64,000 bases of DNA from Bacteroidales bacterium UBA1374 (GTDB lineage Bacteria > Bacteroidota > Bacteroidia > Bacteroidales > UBA932). The notes under the pieces are model-generated. The model worked only from the letters and a program-made list of their open reading frames with translations, ran no database searches and was not told the DNA's origin. Shown here piece after piece: positions 17,260 through 25,046 of this stretch. Location: assembly GCA_002305545.1 (NCBI GenBank), contig DBRG01000014.1, forward strand, positions 3,367 to 67,366, in the 5' to 3' direction. The stretch's first letter is position 1, and each line of letters starts with the position of its first letter. A program made the position numbers and the translations under genes.

Positions 17260-17289
17260 CAAAGATAAGAAACTAAATTTTTCCGGCAA
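17260..17289 (-). promoter_or_regulatory. Promoter of the susC-susD pair
   Basis: Read on the minus strand, TTG (17289-17287) is followed after 19 nt by TATCTTTG (17267-17260). This fits the Bacteroidota consensus TTTG-N19-21-TAnnTTTG closely. It leaves a 5' leader of roughly 50 nt before the susC ATG at 17203. Confidence 0.65.
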
Positions 17290-17324
17290 TAGACTGATTC
17301 CTTTTAATTCTTGGTAAAATAAGG

Positions 17325-17332
17325 TAATTTTG
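17325..17332 (+). promoter_or_regulatory. Candidate -7 element for the hut operon
   Basis: TAATTTTG fits TAnnTTTG and lies 25 nt before the hutH ATG at 17358. No clear -33 element is visible at the right distance, and no regulator gene is adjacent. Confidence 0.45.
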
Positions 17333-17357
17333 TTTCGATATATTAATAAAAAACCTT

Positions 17358-18851
17358 ATGCACATCCATACTGTCAGTCCTTCCCCGATAGGAACCGGGA
17401 TCCCGGAAAGAGTCATCAACGGGGAAATTCGCCTGGAGCTGTCCGAAGAATCACGCCAATTGATTGATCAATGCCGCAAATATCTTGATAAGAAGGTGCG
17501 CAATTCATCAGATTTGATTTATGGTGTCAACACAGGCTTCGGGGGATTGCACAATGTTGCAGTGGGAAATAAAGACCTTGAGCGGTTACAGAACAACCTG
17601 GTCATGTCCCATGCCTGCGGAATGGGTCCCCAGGTGCCCGAAGTGATTGTACGCCTTATGCTCTTTCTCAAAATCAGGTCTCTCTCATATGGTTATTCGG
17701 GGGTACAGCTCAAAACGGTGGAACGCCTGGTGGACTTTTTCAACCTTGGGGTAACCCCGGTCGTTTATGAACAAGGTTCACTGGGGGCTTCGGGTGACCT
17801 GGCTCCCCTGGCACACCTGGCGCTGCCCCTGATAGGGTTGGGAGAGGTGGACTTCAGGGGTCAGCGGATTACGGGCAGCGAACTGAACCGGCAAATGGGC
17901 TGGGAGCCTGTTGCATTGCAATCCAAAGAAGGGCTTGCCCTGCTTAACGGAACCCAGTTCATGTGTGCCTTCGGATTGTGGTGTCTTGTGCAAGCTCAAA
18001 GACTTGCAGACCAGGCAGATATGATCTGCGCCCTGTCTCTGGACGCATACGATGGAAGGCCCGAACCTTTTACCAAAGAAGTGCATCAGATCAGGCCTCA
18101 TGCCGGGCAGGCCGCTTCGGCCGCACTAATCAGGGAATGCCTGGAGGGGAGCGAACTGGCACAACGGCACAAGGAGCACGTCCAGGATCCGTACTCGTTC
18201 CGTTGTGCGCCGCAAGTGCACGGAGCCACCAGGGATTGTATTGAATATGTATCCAGGGTGATGACCACAGAAATGAACTCGGCCACAGACAATCCCACCA
18301 TATTTCCTGCGCTGGACAAGATCGTCTCGGCCGGAAATTTTCACGGACAACCCCTGGCTCTGGCTCTGGATTTTCTGGCTATAGCCGTGGCGGAACTGGG
18401 AAGCATATCTGAACGAAGGATCAACCAGCTGGTTCTGGGAAAAAGGGGATTACCCCCATTCCTGGTGGCAAGGCCCGGACTCAACAGCGGATTCATGATC
18501 CCGCAGTATACCGCAGCCTCCATCGTCAGCCGGAACAAACAATTGTGTACGCCCTGTTGTGTGGATTCCATAGATTCCTCACAGGCCCAGGAAGACCATG
18601 TAAGCATGGGAGCCAATTCGGCACTCAAGTGTTACTCTGTGGTAAACAATGTGCGACAGGTGCTGGCGATAGAATTATTCAATGCCGCGCAGGCCCTGGA
18701 GTTCAGAAGACCCTCACGAACCTCTGCCCGGCTGGAACAACTGGTGGCCGAATTCCGCAAACATGTACCCTTTATTGAAGACGATACTACCATGTACCCG
18801 CACATGCACAAGGCAGATAATTTTTTAAAAGATGAATGGCATTTTAATTGA
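17358..18851 (+). CDS. hutH: Histidine ammonia-lyase
   Basis: HutH deaminates L-histidine to urocanate, the first step of histidine degradation. The 497-residue length fits the family. The Ala144-Ser145-Gly146 triad in 'GSLGASGDLAPLAHL' forms the MIO electrophile. The catalytic Tyr/Asn region 'YGVNTGFGG' lies near residue 55, and 'QEDHVSMGANSALK' is the conserved active-site loop near residue 415. The gene heads an operon and overlaps hutI by 20 nt. Confidence 0.96.
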   Translation: MHIHTVSPSPIGTGIPERVINGEIRLELSEESRQLIDQCRKYLDKKVRNSSDLIYGVNTGFGGLHNVAVGNKDLERLQNNLVMSHACGMGPQVPEVIVRLMLFLKIRSLSYGYSGVQLKTVERLVDFFNLGVTPVVYEQGSLGASGDLAPLAHLALPLIGLGEVDFRGQRITGSELNRQMGWEPVALQSKEGLALLNGTQFMCAFGLWCLVQAQRLADQADMICALSLDAYDGRPEPFTKEVHQIRPHAGQAASAALIRECLEGSELAQRHKEHVQDPYSFRCAPQVHGATRDCIEYVSRVMTTEMNSATDNPTIFPALDKIVSAGNFHGQPLALALDFLAIAVAELGSISERRINQLVLGKRGLPPFLVARPGLNSGFMIPQYTAASIVSRNKQLCTPCCVDSIDSSQAQEDHVSMGANSALKCYSVVNNVRQVLAIELFNAAQALEFRRPSRTSARLEQLVAEFRKHVPFIEDDTTMYPHMHKADNFLKDEWHFN

Positions 18852-20097
18852 AAATATACGGCAGCTGGTACAGGTCAGAGAGAGTCCGGAGGATAATCCC
18901 TCTTTTTGCACTGGACAGATGATGAACCGCCTGCCGTACATCGAAAATGCCTGGATTTTCATCCGGAACGGGGTGATTGACGGATTCGGCCCCATGGACA
19001 GTAATCCCTACCGTGAAGACATACCTCTCGGAACCACGGTCATTGATGCCACCGGAAAATGTGTTTTTCCTTCCTTTTGTGATTGCCATACACATATTGT
19101 TTATGCCGGGAGCCGGGAACAGGAATTCTCGGATAAAATACGCGGATTGTCTTATAAGGAAATAGCGGCACGCGGAGGTGGCATTCTCAATTCCGCCCGC
19201 CTGTTGCGTGAAACATCAGAAGAAGAGCTTTACCAACAAAGCCTCGCAAGGGCAAAGGAGTTGATTTGTTTTGGCACCGGCGCCGTTGAAATTAAAAGCG
19301 GCTATGGATTGACCGTTGAGGACGAATTGAAAATGCTGCGTGTCATCAGAAGGATAGAGCAGGAGACTCCCCTGACGGTCAGGGCAACCTTCCTGGGTGC
19401 GCATGCGGTTCCGGAACAGTATAAGGGGAACCAGTCCGGATATGTAGACCTGATCATAGAAGAAATGATCCCCAGGGTAGCTGAAGAAAAACTGGCCCGG
19501 TATGTGGATGTGTTTTGTGAAACAGGCTTCTTTACAGTTAAGGAAACAGAAAGAATCTTCACGGCAGCCCTCAGGCACGGATTGCGGCCCAGGATCCACG
19601 CCAACCAGATGGATTTTTCCGGCGGGGTGCAGGTAGCCGTGGATTACGGGGCCATATCGGCAGATCACCTGGAACACACAGGACCGCAGGAATGGGACAC
19701 TTTAGCCGGGTCTGACACCATGCCTGTGCTCCTTCCCGGGGCCACCTTTTTCCTGGAAATGGAATACGCCCGTGCCAGGGAAATGATAGACCGCGGGCTT
19801 CCCGTTGCCCTGGCGACCAACTATAATCCAGGGTCCTGTCCGGCCGGAAACATGCAGTTTATGATGACCCTGGCCTGCCTGAAAATGAAAATGACCCCCG
19901 AGGAAGCCATCAATGCAGCCACCCTGAACGGGGCGCATGCCATGGATCTGTCGTATTCGCTCGGATCCATAACGTTGGGCAAGAAGGCCAATGTGTTTAT
20001 CACGGCCCCTATGCCCTCGTATGAATATTTTGCCTATGCCTTTACCAGTCCTTTGGTGGAGACAATCATTTTAAACGGAAAAATTACAAAGACATGA
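18832..20097 (+). CDS. hutI: Imidazolonepropionase
   Basis: HutI opens the imidazolone ring of imidazolonepropionate to formiminoglutamate, the third step of histidine degradation. It is a 421-residue amidohydrolase-superfamily enzyme. Metal ligands are His86 and His88 in 'CDCHTHIVYAG'; a further His in 'GAHAVPE', another in 'IHANQMDFSGGV', and 'HLEHTG' follow in the expected order. The only in-frame ATG near the start (18832) overlaps the end of hutH by 20 nt. The stop overlaps the next gene as ATGA. Confidence 0.95.
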   Translation: MNGILIENIRQLVQVRESPEDNPSFCTGQMMNRLPYIENAWIFIRNGVIDGFGPMDSNPYREDIPLGTTVIDATGKCVFPSFCDCHTHIVYAGSREQEFSDKIRGLSYKEIAARGGGILNSARLLRETSEEELYQQSLARAKELICFGTGAVEIKSGYGLTVEDELKMLRVIRRIEQETPLTVRATFLGAHAVPEQYKGNQSGYVDLIIEEMIPRVAEEKLARYVDVFCETGFFTVKETERIFTAALRHGLRPRIHANQMDFSGGVQVAVDYGAISADHLEHTGPQEWDTLAGSDTMPVLLPGATFFLEMEYARAREMIDRGLPVALATNYNPGSCPAGNMQFMMTLACLKMKMTPEEAINAATLNGAHAMDLSYSLGSITLGKKANVFITAPMPSYEYFAYAFTSPLVETIILNGKITKT

Positions 20098-20753
20098 TTT
20101 TTACATTAGCACAACAATTTTCAACTTTATTGGGTTTGCTTACCATTATCCCTACAGGTCACGGAGCCGTATGCTTAAAACTGGAAAACAAGATCATTTA
20201 TATCGATCCGTATTCCCAGACCACCGATTATACCGGTTATCCCAAGGCAGATATCATTTTCTTTACCCATGACCATTATGACCATTACGACACTTTGGCC
20301 CTGAAGCACCTGGTAACCCCAGAAACCGTTTTCGTGGGCCCGCCCTGCATGGAAGAACACCTGACATTGGAAAAGACAATGAAAAACGGGGATTCCTACC
20401 GGTGGGAAAATATTGAAATCCTGGCTGTTCCGGCCTATAATATCCTTAATAAAAGGCCCGATGGCCAGCCATTCCACCCCAAAGGATACGGGAACGGTTA
20501 TGTGTTTACTTTCGGGAATGTTAAAGTATATATTTCCGGAGACACAGAATTGATTCCCGAAATGGATAACCTGGGACCCATAGATGTGGCCCTGTTAGCC
20601 AAAAATTTACCCTATACCATGAGTGACGATCAGTTCGTTCAGGCTGTAAAAAAGATAGGAGCCCCCATGGTGTACCCGGTACATTATTTTGAACTGGATA
20701 AGGCGGCGTTGGAAAAAGCCGTTGGAGAGAAAGTGAAACTCATTTACGAATAA
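20094..20753 (+). CDS. Metallo-beta-lactamase-fold hydrolase within the hut operon
   Basis: This is a 219-residue MBL-fold protein of the UPF0173/UlaG-like type. The zinc motif 'HDHYDH' spans residues 59-64; later ligands are Asp in 'YISGDTELI' and a C-terminal His in 'VYPVHYFELD'. The N-terminus is hydrophobic (residues 3-19) but may be a beta strand rather than a signal. It overlaps hutI by 4 nt and precedes ftcD by 4 nt, so it is translationally coupled to the pathway. A role on a pathway intermediate or side product is inferred from position only; HutE-type formiminoglutamate hydrolases are amidohydrolases or ureohydrolases, not this fold. Confidence 0.85.
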   Translation: MIFTLAQQFSTLLGLLTIIPTGHGAVCLKLENKIIYIDPYSQTTDYTGYPKADIIFFTHDHYDHYDTLALKHLVTPETVFVGPPCMEEHLTLEKTMKNGDSYRWENIEILAVPAYNILNKRPDGQPFHPKGYGNGYVFTFGNVKVYISGDTELIPEMDNLGPIDVALLAKNLPYTMSDDQFVQAVKKIGAPMVYPVHYFELDKAALEKAVGEKVKLIYE

Positions 20754-20757
20754 TCCT

Positions 20758-22395
20758 ATGAAACGAATCATTGAATGTGTACCCAATTTTTCCGAAGGGA
20801 GGGATAAGCAGGTCATTTCCAGGATTGCCGATGTTATTTCAAGGGTCGAAGGTGTTACCCTGCTCAATGTTGATCCGGGCGAGGCAACAAACCGCACGGT
20901 CATGACTTTTGCCGGCACACCTGAAGCCGTTGTGGAAGCTGCATTTCAAGCCATTAAAACAGCCTCTGAAAACATTGACATGCGAAAACACCACGGCGAG
21001 CATCCCCGCATTGGGGCAACAGACGTGTGTCCGCTCATCCCTGTATCGGGTATAACCATGGAACAGGTTGTAACCTATTCCAGAGACCTGGCACGCAGGG
21101 TGGGGGAAGAACTGGATATTCCCGTTTATTGCTACGAATCAGCCGCTTATTCTGAAAAACGGAGAAACCTGGCAGTATGCAGGGCTGGAGAATACGAGGG
21201 ATTGGAGGAAAAACTGAAAGATCCGCTTTGGAAACCCGATTTCGGGCCCGCCCGTTACACGGAAAGAACAGCCTCCACCGGACTAACGGTGATAGGAGCC
21301 AGGGATTTTCTGATAGCCGTGAATTTCAACCTGAACACTACTTCTGTCCGCAGGGCCAACGCAATTGCCTTTGATGTCAGGGAAAAAGGCAGGAAAGTAA
21401 TGGTCAATGGCCAGGAAACCTGGGAGCCGGGGACGTTGAAAGACTGTAAGGCCATCGGATGGTATATCAAAGAGTACGGAATAGCCCAGGTGTCCATGAA
21501 CATTACAAATATTGCAGTCACCCCGCTTCATGTGGCTTTTGACGAAGTCTGCGACAAGGCATACAGCCGCGGTATCAGGGTTACAGGAACGGAATTGGTG
21601 GGTCTGGTGCCTAAAAGCACCCTGCTGGATGCCGGCAGGCATTTTCTGCACAAGCAACAACGTTCATCAGGGCTGCCGGAAGAGGAAATCATCAGGATAG
21701 CCATAAAGTCCATGGGACTGGACGAGTTGAAGCCTTTTAACCCGAAGACCAGGGTTCTTGAATACCTGCTGGAAGACAATTCTTCTGAAAAAGGTCTGTG
21801 TGACATAACGTGCCGCGAATTTGCCCTGGAGACGGCCAGCGAATCTCCCGCACCCGGCGGGGGCTCCGTCTCGGCTTATATGGGAGCCCTGGGGGCCTCC
21901 CTGGGCACGATGGTGGCCAACCTGTCTTCGCACAAACGCGGATGGGACGACCAGTGGGAGTATTTTTCACAATGGGCCGAAAAAGGACAAGCGCTGATCG
22001 CAGAGCTGCTGCATCTGGTGGAAGAAGACACGCTTTCCTACAATAAGGTGATGGAGGCCTTCTCCTCGCCTTGTAAGGACGACCTGGAAAAAGCAACCCT
22101 GTATGCAGCACAGGTTCCTTTGCAAACAATGAAAACATCCCTGTGTGTCTTTGACATCCTGGAGGCGATGATTGAAAAGGGGAACCCCAATTCGGTAACC
22201 GATGCCGGTGTGGGTGCATTTGCCGTACTGGGTGCCGTCAAGGGAGGGTATCTGAATGTGCTCATCAATGTTGGCGGTCTCAGGGATAAGGAAAAGGCCC
22301 GTATGCTGAAGGAAGAAGCACAGACACTGCTAGACCTTGCCATAGAACGGGAGCATTTACTGTGGGAAAAAGTAAGAAATAAAGTAAAACAATAG
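20758..22395 (+). CDS. ftcD: Bifunctional glutamate formimidoyltransferase / formimidoyl-THF cyclodeaminase
   Basis: This protein moves the formimino group from formiminoglutamate to tetrahydrofolate and then releases ammonia to give methenyl-THF. The transferase domain covers about residues 1-300 ('ECVPNFSEGRD', 'HHGEHPRIGATDVCP', 'YSRDLARRVGEEL'). The helical cyclodeaminase domain covers about 335-545 ('PAPGGGSVSAYMGALGASLG', 'NSVTDAGVGAF'). Both domains in one 545-residue chain match the fused form common in animals and Bacteroidota. It completes the route hutH-(hutU)-hutI-ftcD; hutU is not in the window. Confidence 0.95.
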   Translation: MKRIIECVPNFSEGRDKQVISRIADVISRVEGVTLLNVDPGEATNRTVMTFAGTPEAVVEAAFQAIKTASENIDMRKHHGEHPRIGATDVCPLIPVSGITMEQVVTYSRDLARRVGEELDIPVYCYESAAYSEKRRNLAVCRAGEYEGLEEKLKDPLWKPDFGPARYTERTASTGLTVIGARDFLIAVNFNLNTTSVRRANAIAFDVREKGRKVMVNGQETWEPGTLKDCKAIGWYIKEYGIAQVSMNITNIAVTPLHVAFDEVCDKAYSRGIRVTGTELVGLVPKSTLLDAGRHFLHKQQRSSGLPEEEIIRIAIKSMGLDELKPFNPKTRVLEYLLEDNSSEKGLCDITCREFALETASESPAPGGGSVSAYMGALGASLGTMVANLSSHKRGWDDQWEYFSQWAEKGQALIAELLHLVEEDTLSYNKVMEAFSSPCKDDLEKATLYAAQVPLQTMKTSLCVFDILEAMIEKGNPNSVTDAGVGAFAVLGAVKGGYLNVLINVGGLRDKEKARMLKEEAQTLLDLAIEREHLLWEKVRNKVKQ

Positions 22396-22399
22396 CATA

Positions 22400-23023
22400 A
22401 TGAAAAAGTTCGTTTTATCTCTAACGGTTTTATTTTCACTAAATTTCATGTACGCCCAGGACATCATGCTTCCAGCGCCCAGGAAAGATGGAGGAAAACC
22501 ATTGATGGAAGTTTTAAGCAACAGGCGCAGTCTCCGTGAAATCTCTGATACTCCGCTTTCGGAACAGACATTGTCCGATCTTTTATGGGCAGCGGCCGGG
22601 GTAAACAGGCCGGACGGCAGACGTACGGCCCCTACGGCAATGAACATGCAGGAGATTGACATTTATGTCTACACAGCCGAAGCCGTTTACCTGTACCTCC
22701 CGCAGGAGCATATACTCAAGCACCTGCTCACAGGGGATTTCAGGGCAGAGACCGTAAGACAGCCTTTTGCACAGCAGGCACCTGTTCTGCTGCTTTATGT
22801 AGCCAATTACGAAAGGATGAAAAGGCTGGATCAGCAAGGAAAAGATTTTTACGGGGCAACGGATACCGGTTTCATAAGCCAGAACGTGTACCTTTTCTGC
22901 GCACAGGAAGGCCTTAATACAGTAGTGCTGGGCATGATAGACCGGGATGCGGCCAAAAACAGGCTCGGATTTGACGGAAAAGCACAGTTAGGGCAGCCTG
23001 TAGGGTATCTTAAACACCACTGA
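22400..23023 (+). CDS. Exported nitroreductase-family (SagB-like) protein
   Basis: This is a 207-residue flavin-binding nitroreductase-fold protein. It has an N-terminal signal peptide (1-20, 'MKKFVLSLTVLFSLNFMYA'), followed by the FMN-binding start 'SNRRSLREISDTPLS', 'LLWAAAGVNRPDGRRTAPTAMN' and the C-terminal 'GQPVGY'. This layout is the short SagB/ThcOx-like branch. Export of a flavoenzyme is unusual but exported members occur in Bacteroidota. It follows ftcD by 4 nt, so it is probably read as the last hut operon gene, with no known link to histidine. Its 3' end overlaps the convergent SDR gene by 14 nt. Confidence 0.85.
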   Translation: MKKFVLSLTVLFSLNFMYAQDIMLPAPRKDGGKPLMEVLSNRRSLREISDTPLSEQTLSDLLWAAAGVNRPDGRRTAPTAMNMQEIDIYVYTAEAVYLYLPQEHILKHLLTGDFRAETVRQPFAQQAPVLLLYVANYERMKRLDQQGKDFYGATDTGFISQNVYLFCAQEGLNTVVLGMIDRDAAKNRLGFDGKAQLGQPVGYLKHH

Positions 23024-23825
23024 ACGAGCTGAATCCCCCGTCGATAGGCAGTACAATCCCGGTAATGAAACTGGCGGCGTCTGAGCAGAGGAACTGAACG
23101 GCGCCGTTCAATTCTGTAATATCACCAAAGCGTTTCATGGGTGTTCTTGCCAGAACCTTCCGGCTCCGGTCAGTAAGGCTGCCGTCCGGGTTGAGCAGTA
23201 CAGCCCTGTTCTGGTCTCCTATGAAAAATCCGGGAGCTATGGCATTTACGCGAATTTTTTCACCAAACCTGAGCGCCATTTCCATAGCCATCCATTGGGT
23301 GAAACTGATGATGCCCGTCTTGGCTGCCGAATACCCCGGGACCCTTGTAATGGCTGAATAGGCAGCCATGGAAGATATGTTTATGATGGATCCCGCTCCC
23401 TTGTCGGCCATGACTCTGCCCATAGCCAGGGAAGGGTAAACTGTCCCGTTCAGGTTCAGATCGGTCACTTTCTTCCAGTCCTCAATTTTCATGTCAAAAA
23501 CACTCTGGTCTTCACGTAAAGTAGCCCCGGGCAAGTTGCCCCCCGCCACATTTATCAGGATATCTATGGTGCCCCAGAGGTCTGTGACCTGTTGAGCAGT
23601 CTTCTGAAGTCCTTCATAATCCAGCACGTCACTTACAAACCCTGCTGCCTGGCCCCCCTTTGACCGTAGAATCTCAACGACCGAATCCAGTTGCTCTTCC
23701 CGGATATCCAGGGCGGCTACACGGGCACCCTGTGCCACAAAATGCCTGGCAAGGCTTCCTCCAAGAACGCCTCCTGCTCCTGTTATGACTGCGACTTTGT
23801 CCTTTACACTGTAATTTGTTCTCAT
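23010..23825 (-). CDS. SDR-family oxidoreductase, probable D-mannonate (fructuronate) oxidoreductase
   Basis: This is a 271-residue short-chain dehydrogenase. The NAD(P) motif is 'TGAGGVLGG' (about 15-23), followed by 'NVAGG', the catalytic Ser in 'NISSMAAY' and 'YSAAKTG' (Tyr-x-x-x-Lys). The neighbour uxuA makes it the likely enzyme interconverting D-fructuronate and D-mannonate; in Bacteroidota this step is commonly done by an SDR instead of the long-chain UxuB. It lies 10 nt after uxuA in the same operon as the sensor-regulator. Gluconate-5-dehydrogenase activity is the main alternative. Confidence 0.85.
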   Translation of the reverse strand: MRTNYSVKDKVAVITGAGGVLGGSLARHFVAQGARVAALDIREEQLDSVVEILRSKGGQAAGFVSDVLDYEGLQKTAQQVTDLWGTIDILINVAGGNLPGATLREDQSVFDMKIEDWKKVTDLNLNGTVYPSLAMGRVMADKGAGSIINISSMAAYSAITRVPGYSAAKTGIISFTQWMAMEMALRFGEKIRVNAIAPGFFIGDQNRAVLLNPDGSLTDRSRKVLARTPMKRFGDITELNGAVQFLCSDAASFITGIVLPIDGGFSSFSGV

Positions 23826-23835
23826 AATGACTTGG

Positions 23836-25041
23836 TTATTTTTGATCCAGATATTTAATGGCGGCCATCATACCTGAAAGTTCGGCCAGAGCTTTCATCC
23901 TGCCATAAAAAGAATATCCCGGATTGTATTGATTGTTTTCTATATCGGCGAGCATGAGAGGACCATGATCAGGCCGCATGGGCAGCCGCCAGTTCTTCCA
24001 TCCTTCTTTTTTTCTTCTTTCCTGTTCTTTCAGAAATATCCGGATGACCTCTGCCAGGAGGCCCCTGCCGGAAAGATGATCCGTCTCGCCGAAATTCCTG
24101 TTTTCGCTTACCTCGGTGCTCCGCAGGTGTACGAAATGCGTCCTGGCGGCAAAACGCCTTGCCAGTTCGGGGACGTCGTTATGAATACCCGAGCTTAATG
24201 AGCCTGCACAGAAGGTAAGGCCGTTCACCGGACTGTCCACGGCAGAGAGCAGCCACTCCACATCTTCTTTACAGGTTACTATGCGCGGCAGTCCCAGAAC
24301 CGGAAAAGGAGGATCATCCGGGTGGATGCACAGGTTAACACCCGATCTTTCGGCTACCGGAGCAACAGCAGACATAAATTGTCTGAAATTTTGCCTTAGC
24401 CGGGTTTTGTCCACTCCCTGGTAACGGGCAAGCAGTTTCTTGAACAAGGCAACCGGCTGCTTGTCTTTTTCAGTTATGTTCCCGCTCACAAAGCCCTGTG
24501 TTTTGACAATAATATTCTCCACAAGCACCCTCTTCTCTTCTTCGGTCATGGTCCTGTACAGCTGTTTGGCCTGCTCCCTGATTTCTTCCGGGTAATCGTT
24601 CCCGGCCCCTTCTCTTTTGAGTATATAAAGATCAAAACACGCAAACCGTGCATAGTCAAAATAGAGTGATTTTGTCCCATCCGGATTAGGCCTGTACAGG
24701 TCGGTCCGTATCCAGTCTATTACAGGCATGAAATTGTAACATACCGTATGAATGCCTTCCATCCCCAGGTTTTCAAGGGAAAGTAAATAGTTCTTGAGGT
24801 GCCTGTCCCGCAAAGAACCGGCCAGTTTGATCTCCTCTGTAACCGGCAGGCTTTCCACCACAGACCACCTCAGGCCATGAGCTTCTATGAATTCCCGTCT
24901 TTTTCTGATTTCCTCCCTTGTCCAGATTTCCCCGTTAGGGATGTGATGCAGCGCAGTGACAATGCCCTCCACCCCTATCTGCCTCAGGGCTTTAAGGGAT
25001 ATAACATCGGACGGGCCAAACCACCGCCACGTTTTTTCCAT
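23836..25041 (-). CDS. uxuA: Mannonate dehydratase
   Basis: UxuA dehydrates D-mannonate to 2-keto-3-deoxygluconate in glucuronate catabolism. The 401-residue protein starts 'MEKTWRWFGP', with 'GVEGIVTALHHIPNGE', 'NFMPVIDWIRTDL', 'CIHPDDPP', 'FVHLRST' and 'RPDHGP' in the family order; the His and Cys/Asp metal ligands lie in these motifs. It starts 5 nt after the stop of the sensor-regulator gene and is co-transcribed with it. The pairing with a xylan locus suggests use of glucuronic acid side chains. UxaC (glucuronate isomerase) is absent from the window. Confidence 0.95.
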   Translation of the reverse strand: MEKTWRWFGPSDVISLKALRQIGVEGIVTALHHIPNGEIWTREEIRKRREFIEAHGLRWSVVESLPVTEEIKLAGSLRDRHLKNYLLSLENLGMEGIHTVCYNFMPVIDWIRTDLYRPNPDGTKSLYFDYARFACFDLYILKREGAGNDYPEEIREQAKQLYRTMTEEEKRVLVENIIVKTQGFVSGNITEKDKQPVALFKKLLARYQGVDKTRLRQNFRQFMSAVAPVAERSGVNLCIHPDDPPFPVLGLPRIVTCKEDVEWLLSAVDSPVNGLTFCAGSLSSGIHNDVPELARRFAARTHFVHLRSTEVSENRNFGETDHLSGRGLLAEVIRIFLKEQERRKKEGWKNWRLPMRPDHGPLMLADIENNQYNPGYSFYGRMKALAELSGMMAAIKYLDQK

Positions 25042-25046
25042 ATTGC

